From positions 2,614,336-2,678,335 of the forward strand of contig NZ_CP024866.1 in NCBI RefSeq assembly GCF_004136015.1: 64,000 bases of DNA, written 5' to 3'. This DNA is from Pseudomonas sp. ACM7 (GTDB lineage Bacteria > Pseudomonadota > Gammaproteobacteria > Pseudomonadales > Pseudomonadaceae). The notes beneath the pieces are model-generated. The model did not search any database. It was not told where the DNA came from and saw only the letters and a list, made by a program, of their open reading frames with translations. Shown here piece by piece: positions 46,385 to 57,300 of the stretch. Numbering within the stretch: the stretch's first letter is position 1; the number at the start of each line of letters is the position of its first letter. The translations under genes were made by a program, and so were the position numbers.

Positions 46385-46849
46385 ATGGCGAAAATCCCTC
46401 AGACTGGGTGTTTAAAAAAACGAGGGCGACCTCGGTTAGAGGCGCTATTTGCTCGATACGAGATACATATCACGAGCTGGGATTTCAGCTGGTCGTTCTA
46501 CCTATCTGACCCTAGAGATCGATGGCAAGGGAAGAACCATGCCAAGGAAATGGCGACCTTAATTTTGAGGGGCCGTGTTATTGAGCCAGAGGGATTCAAA
46601 TATCCAGAAGCGCTCATTCGTCTAGTAGCTGATCCATGGCTGGATACCTTGGTAGAACAACCAGCGGCCATCGGCTCGGTCCATATCAATGATAAACAGT
46701 TTACGGGCTATGTATGTTTTCCCAGCAATCAGATGCCTATGCTGGTAAGCGCGGCAAATCGATTGTTATATATCGAACTCAATGGGACGCCGTTGAGGTA
46801 TCGCAAGGCTTTAATCAAAGAGCTTCATCTGAGTACGTCTCCAGAATAG
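46385..46849 (+). CDS. Hypothetical protein, 154 residues
   Basis: Not recognised. Start ATG at 46385 with GGAAGG a few bases upstream. The N-terminus is basic (KKRGRPRLEALFARY), the middle is rich in aromatic residues (EIHITSWDFSWSFYLSDPRDRW), and HINDKQFTGYVCFPSNQMPMLVSAANRLLYIELNGTPLRYRKALIKELHLS looks like a folded alpha/beta tail. No signal peptide or membrane segment. Isolated between scars, with no partner gene. Codon use is mixed, consistent with accessory DNA. It could be an accessory or phage-derived protein; no function is claimed. Confidence 0.6.
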   Translation: MAKIPQTGCLKKRGRPRLEALFARYEIHITSWDFSWSFYLSDPRDRWQGKNHAKEMATLILRGRVIEPEGFKYPEALIRLVADPWLDTLVEQPAAIGSVHINDKQFTGYVCFPSNQMPMLVSAANRLLYIELNGTPLRYRKALIKELHLSTSPE

Positions 46850-47055
46850 TTCGGCCGCACGAGAATCAGTTCGTAAGTGTCCGGCAAAGCCACCTTCCGA
46901 ACTTCAGCATTAAGGGCGATGCCGATGCGTAAGCATTGGACCTAGAGCATTCCAGCGGCTTAGCTTGTGGGCTCCAGTGCCACTGTTCCAGTGTCCTTTC
47001 ACACCACGGGGTGTAGGCGCCGTACCTTGCCTAGACCAAACCAGGGTAATGGGGA

Positions 47056-47529
47056 TCAATGATAGAGCCCGTACTCAATGCGTTTCAGATAATCCCGCAC
47101 TGCCTGGAATCCCACAGCGTTGTCGATAACATCCAGCGGCACGTCGCCTTCCAGATATTTACAAGGCCGTCCAAGCCATTCTTCAGCCAACGTCTGAGCG
47201 CCGAAAACATTGATCGCGTGCTCCAGCACACACGCGTACTGAAAGGCTACAGCGCTCTGCTGAGAGTTGAGGCGAACAGGTTGCTTATTGCTGCCCTGAC
47301 GGTGGACGTTCCTGAGTGACTTGCCCACGATGCGGCTCAGGATATTTTTCTTTGAATAGAGATTACAAATCGAAAGCATCGCTTGCACGTTTTTCAGCTC
47401 AAAGCCTTTGGCTGTGAGCTTGTAGACCGCGACCGGGCTGAGCTGCCCAGAGTCAATACGGAGGAGGTATTCCGTTGGTCTGCCAGCAGCGGGTGTCGTC
47501 TTGCCGGTACGTGTTTTGGGGGAAGCCAT
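47056..47529 (-). CDS. DUF2384 (MbcA/ParS/Xre)-type antitoxin, orphan
   Basis: 157 residues from MASPKTRTGKTTPAAGRPTEYLLRID; the frame opens 20 codons earlier. The C-terminal 60 residues, AVAFQYACVLEHAINVFGAQTLAEEWLGRPCKYLEGDVPLDVIDNAVGFQAVRDYLKRIEYGLY, match the antitoxin_Xre C-terminal domain that neutralises RES-type toxins. A RES toxin gene is normally adjacent; neither the 200 bases downstream nor the upstream region holds one. Either an orphan regulator or the survivor of a broken toxin-antitoxin pair. Confidence 0.72.
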   Translation of the reverse strand: MASPKTRTGKTTPAAGRPTEYLLRIDSGQLSPVAVYKLTAKGFELKNVQAMLSICNLYSKKNILSRIVGKSLRNVHRQGSNKQPVRLNSQQSAVAFQYACVLEHAINVFGAQTLAEEWLGRPCKYLEGDVPLDVIDNAVGFQAVRDYLKRIEYGLYH

Positions 47530-47900
47530 AGCGTGCGCTCCGCAGGCGATTTTTGATGTCATCTTAGCGCCATCTGATGCAGAGTACACTTCGATACTCC
47601 TGTGCAGGAAATGGGTGGCAACGTTGGTTAAGTGGACACCATCGCCGTTATAGCTGGGATCGGGTAGGTGACTTCGCCGGATGCTTACATCAGTTCTACT
47701 TCATGGCTCCAGCCGACCAGTTCGAAAGCTATTCTAAAATCTGGTTACGCTGTTTCAATTTCTGCTGAACGCTGATGGTAATCACCGGAGCTAACCTGTT
47801 GACCTATAACGAGAGGGCTTTGAGCCACCATATTTGATCATGTTTCCCTTAAGTGGTGTCGATCGGGAATGTTGTAGCCTTAAGCTGCGAGGAAATGAAA
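47530..47900. other. Intergenic scar, no gene recognised
   Basis: About 370 bases between the divergent antitoxin and the BPSL0761-family gene. A 63-codon frame (47577-47768) has no ribosome-binding site and no recognisable motif. Nothing else was seen. Confidence 0.55.
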
Positions 47901-48140
47901 ATGACAATGCCTCATGAACGTACCCGTGCAGTAATACAAACGAGGGAATTTTTGGTCGAGCTATCTCGTGAAGACTCCCTTCCTGAGCGTGTTCGTCGCG
48001 ATGCTCGTTTTCTTTTACGTCATTTTCCAGCCGAGCGGGATGTACTTCTGGCAGGTCAAATTGAGGAGCAGTCGCAGACGCTCCCTATAGGGGTTTTAGG
48101 CCCGATCTTTAGCTCGTCGATTTCACATTCTGCTCTTTGA
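47901..48140 (+). CDS. BPSL0761-family small protein
   Basis: 79 residues from the ATG with GAGG eight bases upstream, reading MTMPHERTRAVIQTREFLVELSREDSLPERVRRDARFLLRHFPAERDVLLAGQIEEQ, the typical BPSL0761 core found in many Pseudomonas and Burkholderia accessory regions. Two further in-frame ATGs nearby make the exact start uncertain by two codons. The function of the family is not known. The tail after the core recurs as a fragment at 46143-46226. Confidence 0.75.
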   Translation: MTMPHERTRAVIQTREFLVELSREDSLPERVRRDARFLLRHFPAERDVLLAGQIEEQSQTLPIGVLGPIFSSSISHSAL

Positions 48141-48174
48141 GCTTTCGCCATGGCCGATGGTTGCCGTTTTCACA

Positions 48175-48209
48175 GCAAAAAGCCCCGCCTGACCGAAGCT
48201 AAGCGGGGC
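48175..48209 (-). terminator. Rho-independent terminator, minus strand
   Basis: GCCCCGC (48182-48188) pairs with GCGGGGC (48203-48209). On the minus strand it is followed by TTTTT, 30 bases after the stop of the small minus-strand gene. This supports that gene being, or having been, real. Confidence 0.75.
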
Positions 48210-48238
48210 CCTTCCGACACTTGGGTAAGGTCAGGGGA

Positions 48239-48487
48239 TCAATGATTCTGAAAATACTCTCCCAGAGACGCCATATCCTCTAGCTCTTCATCGTCGTACA
48301 CCGACTCGCCGTCATGCTCTGTGCACTCTCCGCGATGGTTGATTTCTGAGGACCGATAGACATAGTCATCGCCGCAGAATTTGCAGTACGCGTAGGCCGA
48401 CTCGTCCTCATCGGCATAGGCCTTGCAAACCCAGCCTGTAGGCGCTGATGAGGAATTGCCCCAGCTGCCGAGAAATCGCTGACCCAA
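48239..48487 (-). CDS. Hypothetical acidic protein with a possible zinc knuckle
   Basis: 82 residues, WVCKAYADEDESAYAYCKFCGDDYVYRSSEINHRGECTEHDGESVYDDEELEDMASLGEYFQNH. C-x2-C (CKFC) followed by H and C (NHRGEC) could bind zinc. Strongly acidic tail. The only start in frame is a TTG at 48,487, so the N-terminus may have been lost. A good terminator lies just downstream. Not recognised; kept because of the terminator and the motif. Confidence 0.45.
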   Translation of the reverse strand: MGQRFLGSWGNSSSAPTGWVCKAYADEDESAYAYCKFCGDDYVYRSSEINHRGECTEHDGESVYDDEELEDMASLGEYFQNH

Positions 48488-49586
48488 GCAGTCTTCAAGG
48501 CTATGGCCGTCTGTGCTGGGTATCTACCTATTTATGTTGGGGCAGTCTTGCCCCAGCAGGCGGGGCAGTTCCGCATCAGCGCCAACATACTAGCTATCCC
48601 ACGCAGAAATGATGTCTCGATCCAGAGCCAGTGGCCGACTGATGAGCAAAGAGGAGATTCGATCCACTGCAATCCGCAAAGCCCAGAAAAACTAGTAGGT
48701 GCATCTGCCGTCAGTCAGTTTGCATTTGCACTGACCACTCAATTACCTTTGACTTGACCAGTGGTTGAGAACGCAGTCGCCTGCCCCGTGAAGCGCTTGC
48801 TAATGTTGATGCCTGTCGGGTAATAGACCATCAAGCTGTCCAGGCCTAGGCTGATAGTCTCAGCACTAATACCCCGCTGCCGGTATCGCACTGATGGAGT
48901 TGAAGTGGACGCGCTAGGCGCTCTCCGACATTACCCAGTTGTATGAGTTTCTAGCCACCGCAAACCAATCTACTGCCGCCCATATGGTTCAGCAACTGCT
49001 CCAACCACGTTGCTGACTGATCCGCGTATTGGCAAACGCCCGGAAGAGTTTGGCTTCTGAGAAATTTCCTACGAGTGCCAAGGAATCGCCCTGCTCTGTA
49101 ACAAAGATTCTGCTGTCACTATCTGTCGCCTTGACTCAAAGGTATCGGTAGTCGGCACACGACACCCAGAGGATATCCTCAAAAATTACTGGCGCGCAGC
49201 ACGACTGCGCGAGTGGGGTTGGGAGCAGATTATGAACGGTCGATGTGAAGCATTTCCACCAACTGAGCTCCTCCTGTAATTCCAATGTAACGGGTTTCAT
49301 GAATGCGTCCCCACTAATTGTTCGATGATCTTGGTGTAGGATTCCGAAACAAATGCGACAGGTCTTGAGCTGATCCGAAGAGTGTGGTGCTGGGTTGTTT
49401 CCCCTAAGGCTCGCTACTAAACACTCGATTACCCCGCTCTAGCAGTCCGAAATAATCAGAGCCTACTCAGGCCATTCCAAGCCCAATATCCAGGCAAACG
49501 GCAATTCATTCGATTGACGCCAGAATACTGGCCAACTAATATCTCGCCACTATTGTGCCACTGCTCTCCGTTTCGAGGGATCGAAC
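48488..49586. other. About 1.1 kb without a recognisable gene
   Basis: Only short frames without ribosome-binding sites or motifs. Composition is intermediate between the AT-rich Tn7-like genes and the GC-rich secretion locus. No IS end, repeat or RNA gene was identified. It probably contains decayed accessory DNA and, near its right edge, the promoter of the cdiB-type gene. Confidence 0.5.
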
Positions 49587-51293
49587 ATGTACCCACCCGC
49601 CCTCGTGGCGAGGTTGTGCCTGGCTTTGCTGTGCCTTTCTCCGCTGAATCTTGCTCACGCCGCCCCCACCCCCGGTGAAACCGATCTGATCCGCGAACGC
49701 CAGGATCGCTTGCTCGAAGAGCAACGTCGGCGTCTCGAAGAGCTCAAGGAATTACCCGGCAAGGCAGTCAAACCCGCCGCCCCGACCGCGCCCGCCGATA
49801 CCCGTTGTTTCCCGATCAAGGACATCGAGCTCAAAGGCGCCGACAGTCTCTCCGAGAGCGAAAAAAGTCGTCTGCTCAAGCCATACATCGGCCAGTGCCT
49901 GGGCGTGACCCAGCTCAACGAACTGCTGAAAGTCATCACCGACCACTACATCGAAAAAGGCCTGGTCACCAGCCGAGCCTATTTGCCGCAGCAGGATTTG
50001 TCCGGCGGGCATTTGAAGGTGCTGGTGGTCGAAGGCAAGCTCGAAGGCTTGAAAGGCGCGGAGGGCAGCAAGCTGTCGGACCGCGAGTTGGGCATGGCTT
50101 TTCCCGGCAAGACTGGCGAGTTGGTCAACCTGCGGGAAATCGAGCAACTGGTCGATCAACTCAACCGTTTGCCATCGAATCAGGCGCAGATGGAGCTGGC
50201 GCCGGGCAAGAACGTCGGCGGTAGCGAAGTGCTGGTCAAGAACACCCCGCAAAAGCCGTGGCGTGCCGGGTTGTCCCGCAGCAACGACGGCCAGCGCAGC
50301 ACCGGCGAGCAGCAGTGGGGCACGACGTTTGATTGGGACAGCCCGCTCGGCCTGGCCGATCAGTTGATGCTACGCGGCGGTCACGATGCGATGACCGATC
50401 ACCAGCACACCTCCAACAACGCGATGCTCAATTACAGCGTGCCGTGGGGCTGGTGGAATTTCAGTTACACCTACAGCCAGAGCGAATACCGCTCACAAGC
50501 TCAGGCCAACGGTTTGAATTTCAAGCAGACCGGCGACAGCGAAAACCATCAGCTACGTGCCGAGCGGGTGATCCATCGTGATGCCCTGAGCAAGACGTCC
50601 CTCAGCACCGGTGTCTCGTACCTGCGCACCAATAACTTCATCGAAGACAGCAAGCTCAAGCTGAGCAGCAACCGCATCAGCGAAGCGCAGTTCGGCATCA
50701 ACCACGGTCGACGGGTCGGCAGCGCGTTCGTCAACCTCGACTTGGGGATGCAGGAAGGCATCGGCGCGTTCGACGCTCAGGGCAACGATCACCCGGGCTC
50801 CGGCGAGCCGAATGCGCGTTACCGCAAATACACCGCCACCGCGAGTTATTTGCAGCCGTTCAAGCTGTGGGGCGAGTCCTTCAGTTTCAGCAGCCTGATG
50901 ACCGGCCAGCGTAGCGAAGACGTGCTGTTCAGCCCGCAACGCACCAGCCTCGGCGGGCAGTCGTCGATCCGTGGCTACAAGGATCAATCCTTGTCCGGCG
51001 ACAGCGGCGGCTACTGGCGCAACGACCTGCGCTGGAGTCGCCCGGTGACCCTGGAATGGCTGCGTCCGGTGTTCGCCGAATACGGCAGCAGCCTCGGCTA
51101 CGACCAGGGCGTGATCCGTGGCGACCGCTACAACGGCGATCAGCACGGCCGCATGTCCAGCAACTCCGTGGAGCTGTTTGCCCGGGGTCAACATGTGGCC
51201 GCCAGCGTGACCTTTGCCCATTCCCTGGAACGCCCGGACACCCTGACCGAGCGTGAAGCGCCGATCTATTTCCGCGTGGATTTCTTCCTTTAA
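49587..51293 (+). CDS. cdiB: Two-partner-secretion outer-membrane transporter (ShlB/FhaC/CdiB family)
   Basis: Omp85-superfamily pore that exports the adjacent exoprotein. 568 residues from the ATG with GAGGG upstream. Signal peptide residues 1-25 (LCLALLCLSPLNLAHA), then a charged plug helix (about 30-55, REGRDRLLEEQRRRLEELK-like), POTRA domains (CFPIKDIELKGADSLSESEK, about 70-220) and a C-terminal 16-strand barrel ending YFRVDFFL with a terminal aromatic. The conserved RGYKDQSLSGDSGGYWRNDL barrel loop is intact. Twenty-four bases before the exoprotein gene. GC-rich, like the core genome. Confidence 0.93.
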   Translation: MYPPALVARLCLALLCLSPLNLAHAAPTPGETDLIRERQDRLLEEQRRRLEELKELPGKAVKPAAPTAPADTRCFPIKDIELKGADSLSESEKSRLLKPYIGQCLGVTQLNELLKVITDHYIEKGLVTSRAYLPQQDLSGGHLKVLVVEGKLEGLKGAEGSKLSDRELGMAFPGKTGELVNLREIEQLVDQLNRLPSNQAQMELAPGKNVGGSEVLVKNTPQKPWRAGLSRSNDGQRSTGEQQWGTTFDWDSPLGLADQLMLRGGHDAMTDHQHTSNNAMLNYSVPWGWWNFSYTYSQSEYRSQAQANGLNFKQTGDSENHQLRAERVIHRDALSKTSLSTGVSYLRTNNFIEDSKLKLSSNRISEAQFGINHGRRVGSAFVNLDLGMQEGIGAFDAQGNDHPGSGEPNARYRKYTATASYLQPFKLWGESFSFSSLMTGQRSEDVLFSPQRTSLGGQSSIRGYKDQSLSGDSGGYWRNDLRWSRPVTLEWLRPVFAEYGSSLGYDQGVIRGDRYNGDQHGRMSSNSVELFARGQHVAASVTFAHSLERPDTLTEREAPIYFRVDFFL

Positions 51294-51317
51294 TTACGCT
51301 TCTTCGAGAACACTGAT

Positions 51318-54300
51318 ATGGACGTTCGCCACTACGCCTTCCTCGCTGGCCAGCCCTCGGCTGCGGTCAAAGATCGTGAGCACTTCTGGGGCATGCCCAA
51401 ACGCGGGTTGGCGTTCCTGTTGGCCAACGTCATGTTCTGGCAACCGATGTGGGCGCAGGCGGACGGGATTGTGGTGGCTACGCCGGGTACCAGTCTCGGT
51501 CAGGCGGGCAACGGTGTACCGATTATCCAAATTGCCACGCCCAACGGCAGCGGCCTGTCGCACAACCAGTTTCACGATTACAACGTCGGCACCCAGGGCG
51601 TGATCCTCAACAACGTCGCCAACCAGACCGGCGCGACGCAATTGGGCGGGATCATTGTCGGTAACCCGAATCTCACCAATCGGATTGCGGCGCAAACCAT
51701 CCTCAACGAAGTGGTCGGCGGCAGCCCCAGTCAGTTGCGCGGTTACACCGAAGTGGCGGGGCAGTCGGCCCGGGTCATCGTCGCCAACCCTTACGGTATC
51801 AGCTGTAACGGCTGCGGATTCATCAACACCCCGCGCGTGACCTTGACCACCGGTAAACCGGTGCTGGACAACGGTCGACTGGATCGCTTCCAGGTCGATC
51901 AAGGCAGCGTTGCCATCGACGGTGCCGGGCTGAATGCCAGCAACGTCGACCGCTTCGAAATCATCACCCGTAGCGCCAAGATCAACGCCGAGATTCAGGC
52001 GAAAAACCTGACCATTGTCGCCGGTCGCAACGACGTCAATGCCGACAGCCTCAACGCCACCGCCCGCGCCGATGACGGCAGGGGCAAACCAGGGTTGGCC
52101 ATCGATTCCTCGGCCCTCGGCGGCATGTACGCCGGGGCGATCAAATTGGTGGGCACCGAAGCCGGCGTCGGGGTGAAACTCGATGGCAAACTGATCGCCA
52201 GCGGTGGCGACATCCAGCTCGATGCCAATGGGCATCTCAGCCTGGCGCAGACATCGGCCACGAACGGCGCAGTCAACGTCAAAGCTGCGAGCCTCGATGC
52301 GCGCGGCCCGGTCTACGCCGGCACGGCGCTGAACGTGCAGACCCAAGGCAACCTGACCAATCAGCAAACCTTTGCCGCCCGGGACAGCATCACCCTGAGC
52401 GCCGGCGGAGTGCTGACCAACAACGGCATCATCGAAGCCGGGGTCAACGCCGACACCAGCCGCAACGCCACGGGGGATGTGAGCCTCAGCGCGCAGAACC
52501 TCAACAACACCGGCAAGAGCGTTATCGCCAGCCGCACCCTGACGGTCAATACCAGCCAGACCCTGAGCAACCAGAACGGCACGTTGAGCGCCGCGCAAAC
52601 CGCCAACATCACCGCCGGGACGTTGGATAACCAGAACAATGGTCGTGTGTTGAGCAGTGGCGCGCTGAGCGTGACGGCCAATCAGGTTTTCAACACCAAA
52701 GGGGTGATCAACAGCACCGGTAATTTGACGGGCACGGTTGGTCAGTTGAACAACAGCAATGGCGAGATTTCCAGCGCCGGCATCACCCGGCTCAACGCGA
52801 TCACATTGAACAACCGCAGTGGCCAGGTCCTGGGCGATCTGGGTTTGAACATCGACCTCAGCGGTGCACTGGATAACCGCGACGGTGTATTGGGTTCGGC
52901 CAAGAGCGTCGATCTCAAAGCCGCGAGTCTCGACAACCGCGACGCTGGCGTGGTGGTCAGCGACGGTGGCCTCACCATACGTATCAACGGTTTGCTGGAT
53001 AACCAGAACACGGGTGAAATCAGCGCCAAGGGCGCCATCGATGTGCGCACGGGCAAACTCGACAACCGCGGTGGCACAGTCAGCGGTAAAGACACGCTGA
53101 CTGTAACCGGCGATTCTGCCGATAACCGTGGCGGGGTGATCCAGGCCGACAAACAGCTGAAACTGCAAATTGGCCAACTGGATAACCGCGATAAAGGTTT
53201 GATCAGTGGCAAGGCCGGTATCGCCTATGACGGTATTCGCCTGGACAACAGTGGCGGCTTGCTCAGTGCCGTCGGCCCGGTCACCCTCAACGCCGATGAA
53301 GTGCAAAATGCGGCGGGGCGGATCTCCAGCCAAAATGACCTCACCGCTACCATTGGCCTGCTGCAACAACAAGGTGGGGCGCTGGTCGCCCAAGGCAACC
53401 TGAGTCTGACCGGCACAACCCTCGATAATCAAAATGGCGGTCTGGTCGGCACCACCAAAGCGCTGACCCTGAAGGTCGACGACATCAACAACCGTGCCGG
53501 CGAGCTCTCCAGCAGCCTGTTGCTGACCATCAAAGGTCAGCGCCTGGACAACAGCGACGGCGGGAAAGTGCTCGCCGCTACCGATCTGCAAATGATCGTA
53601 GCCAAACTGATCAATCAGAACAAAGGCCTGATCGTCGCCAAGGGCGCAACGACATTGACCGGTACCACGCTGGATAATACCGGCGGCACCTTCGACAGCC
53701 TCAAAAGTTTGGTGATCACCCTCGACGATGCCTTGCTCAACAGCCAAGGGCTGATCAGCAGCGAAGGGACGTTGACCGTCGACGCGGCCAGCCTCGACAA
53801 CAGCGCCGGCAGCCTGGGCAGTGGCGGTGCGTTGTCTGTCACCAGTCGTGGCGCCTTGCTCAATCTGGGCGGCTCGATCAGCACCGACAACACCTTGACC
53901 CTTGACAGCGTCAGCCTGGATAACAGCCAGAAAGGCCTGATATCCGGCAAAAACGCCACCCACATCACCACCGGCAACGTTGATAACAGTCAGGGCGGTC
54001 GCCTCATCAGCGGCGCCACCCTGGCGCTCACCGCCAAGCAGGTTAACAATGCCACTGGACGGATTGCCAGCCAGCAAGCGTTGACTGCCTCGGTCACCGG
54101 GCTCGACCAGCAGGGCGGTGAACTGTTCAGCCAGACCAGCCTGAACCTGGACCTGAACAACGGTCAACTGAACAACCAGAGCGGCCTGATCAACGCGCCG
54201 TTGCTAGTGTTGAAAAACCTCAAGGGCGTTAACAACCAGCACGGTGAAATCTCCAGCGCTCAAGCCTTCACACTGACCGCTCAGAACCTGGACAACAGCA

Positions 54301-57300
54301 ATGGCAAGTTGCTGAGTAATCAGGGGCTGACCCTGCGCATCGCACAAACCCTGAACAACCTCAAAGGCGTGATTTCCGCCGCCTCCCTCGATAGCCACAG
54401 CGACAGCCTCAACAACAGCGAAGGCTTGATCAGCAGCCGTGGCCGGCTGGAACTCACCACCGACAACACGCTGGATAACCAGAAAGGTGCGGTCATCGCT
54501 GACGGTGAACTACTGCTCACCGCCGACAGCCTGGACAACCTTGGCGGCGACATTGCCAGCAAGGCCGACGCCACGGTTCAGGTCAAAACCCTGAATAACC
54601 AGAAAGGCAAGGTGATCACCACCGGTGTGCTCAAGCTTTCCGCCGATACCCTCGACAACCGCCAAAAAGGTCTGTTGGGGTCCACCAAAGCCATGACCCT
54701 GACAGTCGATACTCTCGATAACCGTGGCGGTGAAGTCAGCACCAACGCCGATTTGTCGGTCACCGGTACAAAACTCGACAACAGCGATGGCGGCCAGGTT
54801 TTCACCGGTCAGGCGCTGACCCTCACCGTGGACCAGTTGCTCAACCGCAACAAAGGCCTGCTCAGCGCCACCACCGCGCTGAACCTGCAAGGGCGTTTGC
54901 TGGATAACAGCGGCGGTAATTTGCTCAGCGTGCAAAACATGCACTTGAACCTGACCGGCGCGTTCGACAACAGCCTGGGCCAGGTCAGCAGCGAAGGTGC
55001 GTTGACCGTCAAAACCACGCAACTGACCAATACCGAGGGCAGTCTTTCCAGCGCCGCCGGTCTGAAGCTTACCAGCGACGGCAGCGTCAGCAACCAGGGC
55101 GGTGCAGTGGTCACCGATGGTGTGCTCACACTCACCAGTGCCAGCCTCGACAATAGCCAGCAAGGCAACATCAGCGGCAAAGGCGCAGTGACGGTCACCA
55201 CTGGCGCGTTCGATAACAGTCAGGGTGGCCGACTCAACAGCGCCAGCACCCTGAAACTTGTCGCGGGCCAGATCACCAATCAGGACGACGGCCGTATCGG
55301 CAGCCAGGGCGCCTTGACCGCTTCGGTCACCGGGCTGGATCAGCAGGGCGGCAAACTGTTCAGCAACAGCAGCCTCACCTTGGACCTGAACAACGGCCAA
55401 CTGAATAACCAGAACGGCCTGATCAATGCTCCCGGTACCTTGCTGCTCAAACAACTCAAGGGCGTCAACAATCAGGGCGGTGAAATCTCTAGCGCCGAAG
55501 CCTTCACGCTGACTGCGCAAAGCCTGGTCAACAGCAACGGCAAACTGCTGAGTAATCAGGGCCTGACCCTGCGCATCGCCAACGCGCTGGACAACGTCAA
55601 AGGCCTGATCGGTGCAGCGTCCCTTGACGTGCACGCCGCCAGCCTGAACAACAGCGGCGGCAGCCTGACCAGCCGTGGCGATCTCGAACTGACCGTCGAC
55701 GGTTTGTTGCGCAACGATGCCAAGGGCCTGATCAACGCCGCTCAGCTACTCAAAATCGGTAGCGCCGAATTCAATAACCAGAGCGGCACGGTGCTTGGCG
55801 CCAGTGCTGTCATTCTCGATGCCATGGCGCTGAACAACCGCGATAGCGGGTTGATCAACAGCCAGGGCAACCTGACCCTGACCGCCACCAGCCTGGACTC
55901 CAGCAACGATGGTGAAGTCTCGGCCAAGGGCGATATCGGCCTGACCCTGACTTCCCTGACCCAGAATGGCGGCCGCCTGCTCGGCGAAAAAGCCGTCTCC
56001 GTGGAACTGGCCAACGGCGACTTCGACAATCGCAACGGCCTGCTCACGGCCAAGGGGCCACTGACCCTCAAGCACCTGCGCGATCTCAACAACCGGAACG
56101 GCGAAATCTCCAGCAACCTCGGTTTCGATGTGATTACCCGTGCCCTGGATAACAGCGCCGGCAAGCTGATCAGCAGCCAGCTACTGACGGTCAACGGCAC
56201 CAGCCTGGTCAACCAGAAGGGTCTGATTTCCGGCTGGCAGGGCCTGACCGTCAACGGCGACAGCCTTGATAACCGCGACAACGGCACTCTCTCGAGTCGC
56301 GATGGTAATGTTGCCGTGGACCTCAAGGACGCCTTGCTCAACAGCAATGCCGGGGCATTGGTCAGTAAGGGCAGCCTGAGCGTTGAAGCGAAGAGCCTGG
56401 AAAACAGTAACAAAGGCATCCTCAGCAGTGCGGCAGGGCAGACCCTGACCCTGGGCGAGTCCCTCAACAACAACCAGGGCGGGCTGATCGACAGCGGCGC
56501 CGCACTGGACATCACCGCCGGCGCATTGACCAATGCGGGCGGTACGATCAACGCGCAAAAGGCAATCAATGCCACGGCCACCGGCCTGGACAACACGGGC
56601 GGGAGCATCGCCGGCAATGGCGCTGTGACGCTGGATCTGCTCGGTGCATTGACCAACACCAGCGGCAAACTGGTCGGCGCCGGACCGGTGCTGATCAAGG
56701 GCGTTACCGACCTCGCCAACCAGAACGGCCAACTCGCCAGTCAAAGCACCCTGACCCTCTTGACCGGTTCGCTGGACAACAGCAACAACGGCACCCTCGC
56801 CGCCAAGGACGCCTTGCAGATCACCGCCAGCGGCGCGGTACGCAACGACGTCAACGGTTTGATCTACAGCCAGAACGCCGGCCTGAACTTGCAAGCCGCC
56901 AGCCTGGCCAACGGCAAAGGTACGATTCAGACCAAGAAGGGCCTGACCCTCGACATCAGCGGCGACCTCGATAACCAGAGCGGCAAAGTTATTGCCGAGA
57001 ACGGCTTGGTGATGGTCAAAGCCGCCAACATCGACAACCGCGGTGGGGTGCTGTCGAGTATCAAAGGTGCCCTCGAGGCGCGAGCCGTCGGCGTGTTGCG
57101 CAACGGCTACGACCTTAACAACAACCGTCAGGGCGGGATCATTCAAGCCCAGGGCCTGACGCTGTCGGCACTGGCCGGCCTGGACAACAACGGCGGGCGG
57201 ATCTCGGCGCAAGCCACCGACGCAAGCATCACCACCGCCGCGTTCGACAACCGCAACGGCGTGCTCTATGCCAAGGGCCTGGCCGGCGTGATCGGCACCA

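Noticed and set aside
47577..47768. 63-residue plus-strand frame between antitoxin and BPSL0761 gene
   Set aside because: No start signal and no motif; the reading looks random.
48503..48757. 84-residue plus-strand frame
   Set aside because: No ribosome-binding site, no family features and low-complexity composition; probably chance in scar DNA.
33222..49586. Search for a CRISPR array or cas genes linked to the Tn7-like element
   Set aside because: No regularly spaced repeats with unique spacers and no Cas-like proteins were seen; the only tandem array is the 20-bp-period end repeat.
51294..54167. 957-residue minus-strand frame and many others opposite cdiA
   Set aside because: They mirror the FHA repeats of cdiA and have no start signals or family features of their own.
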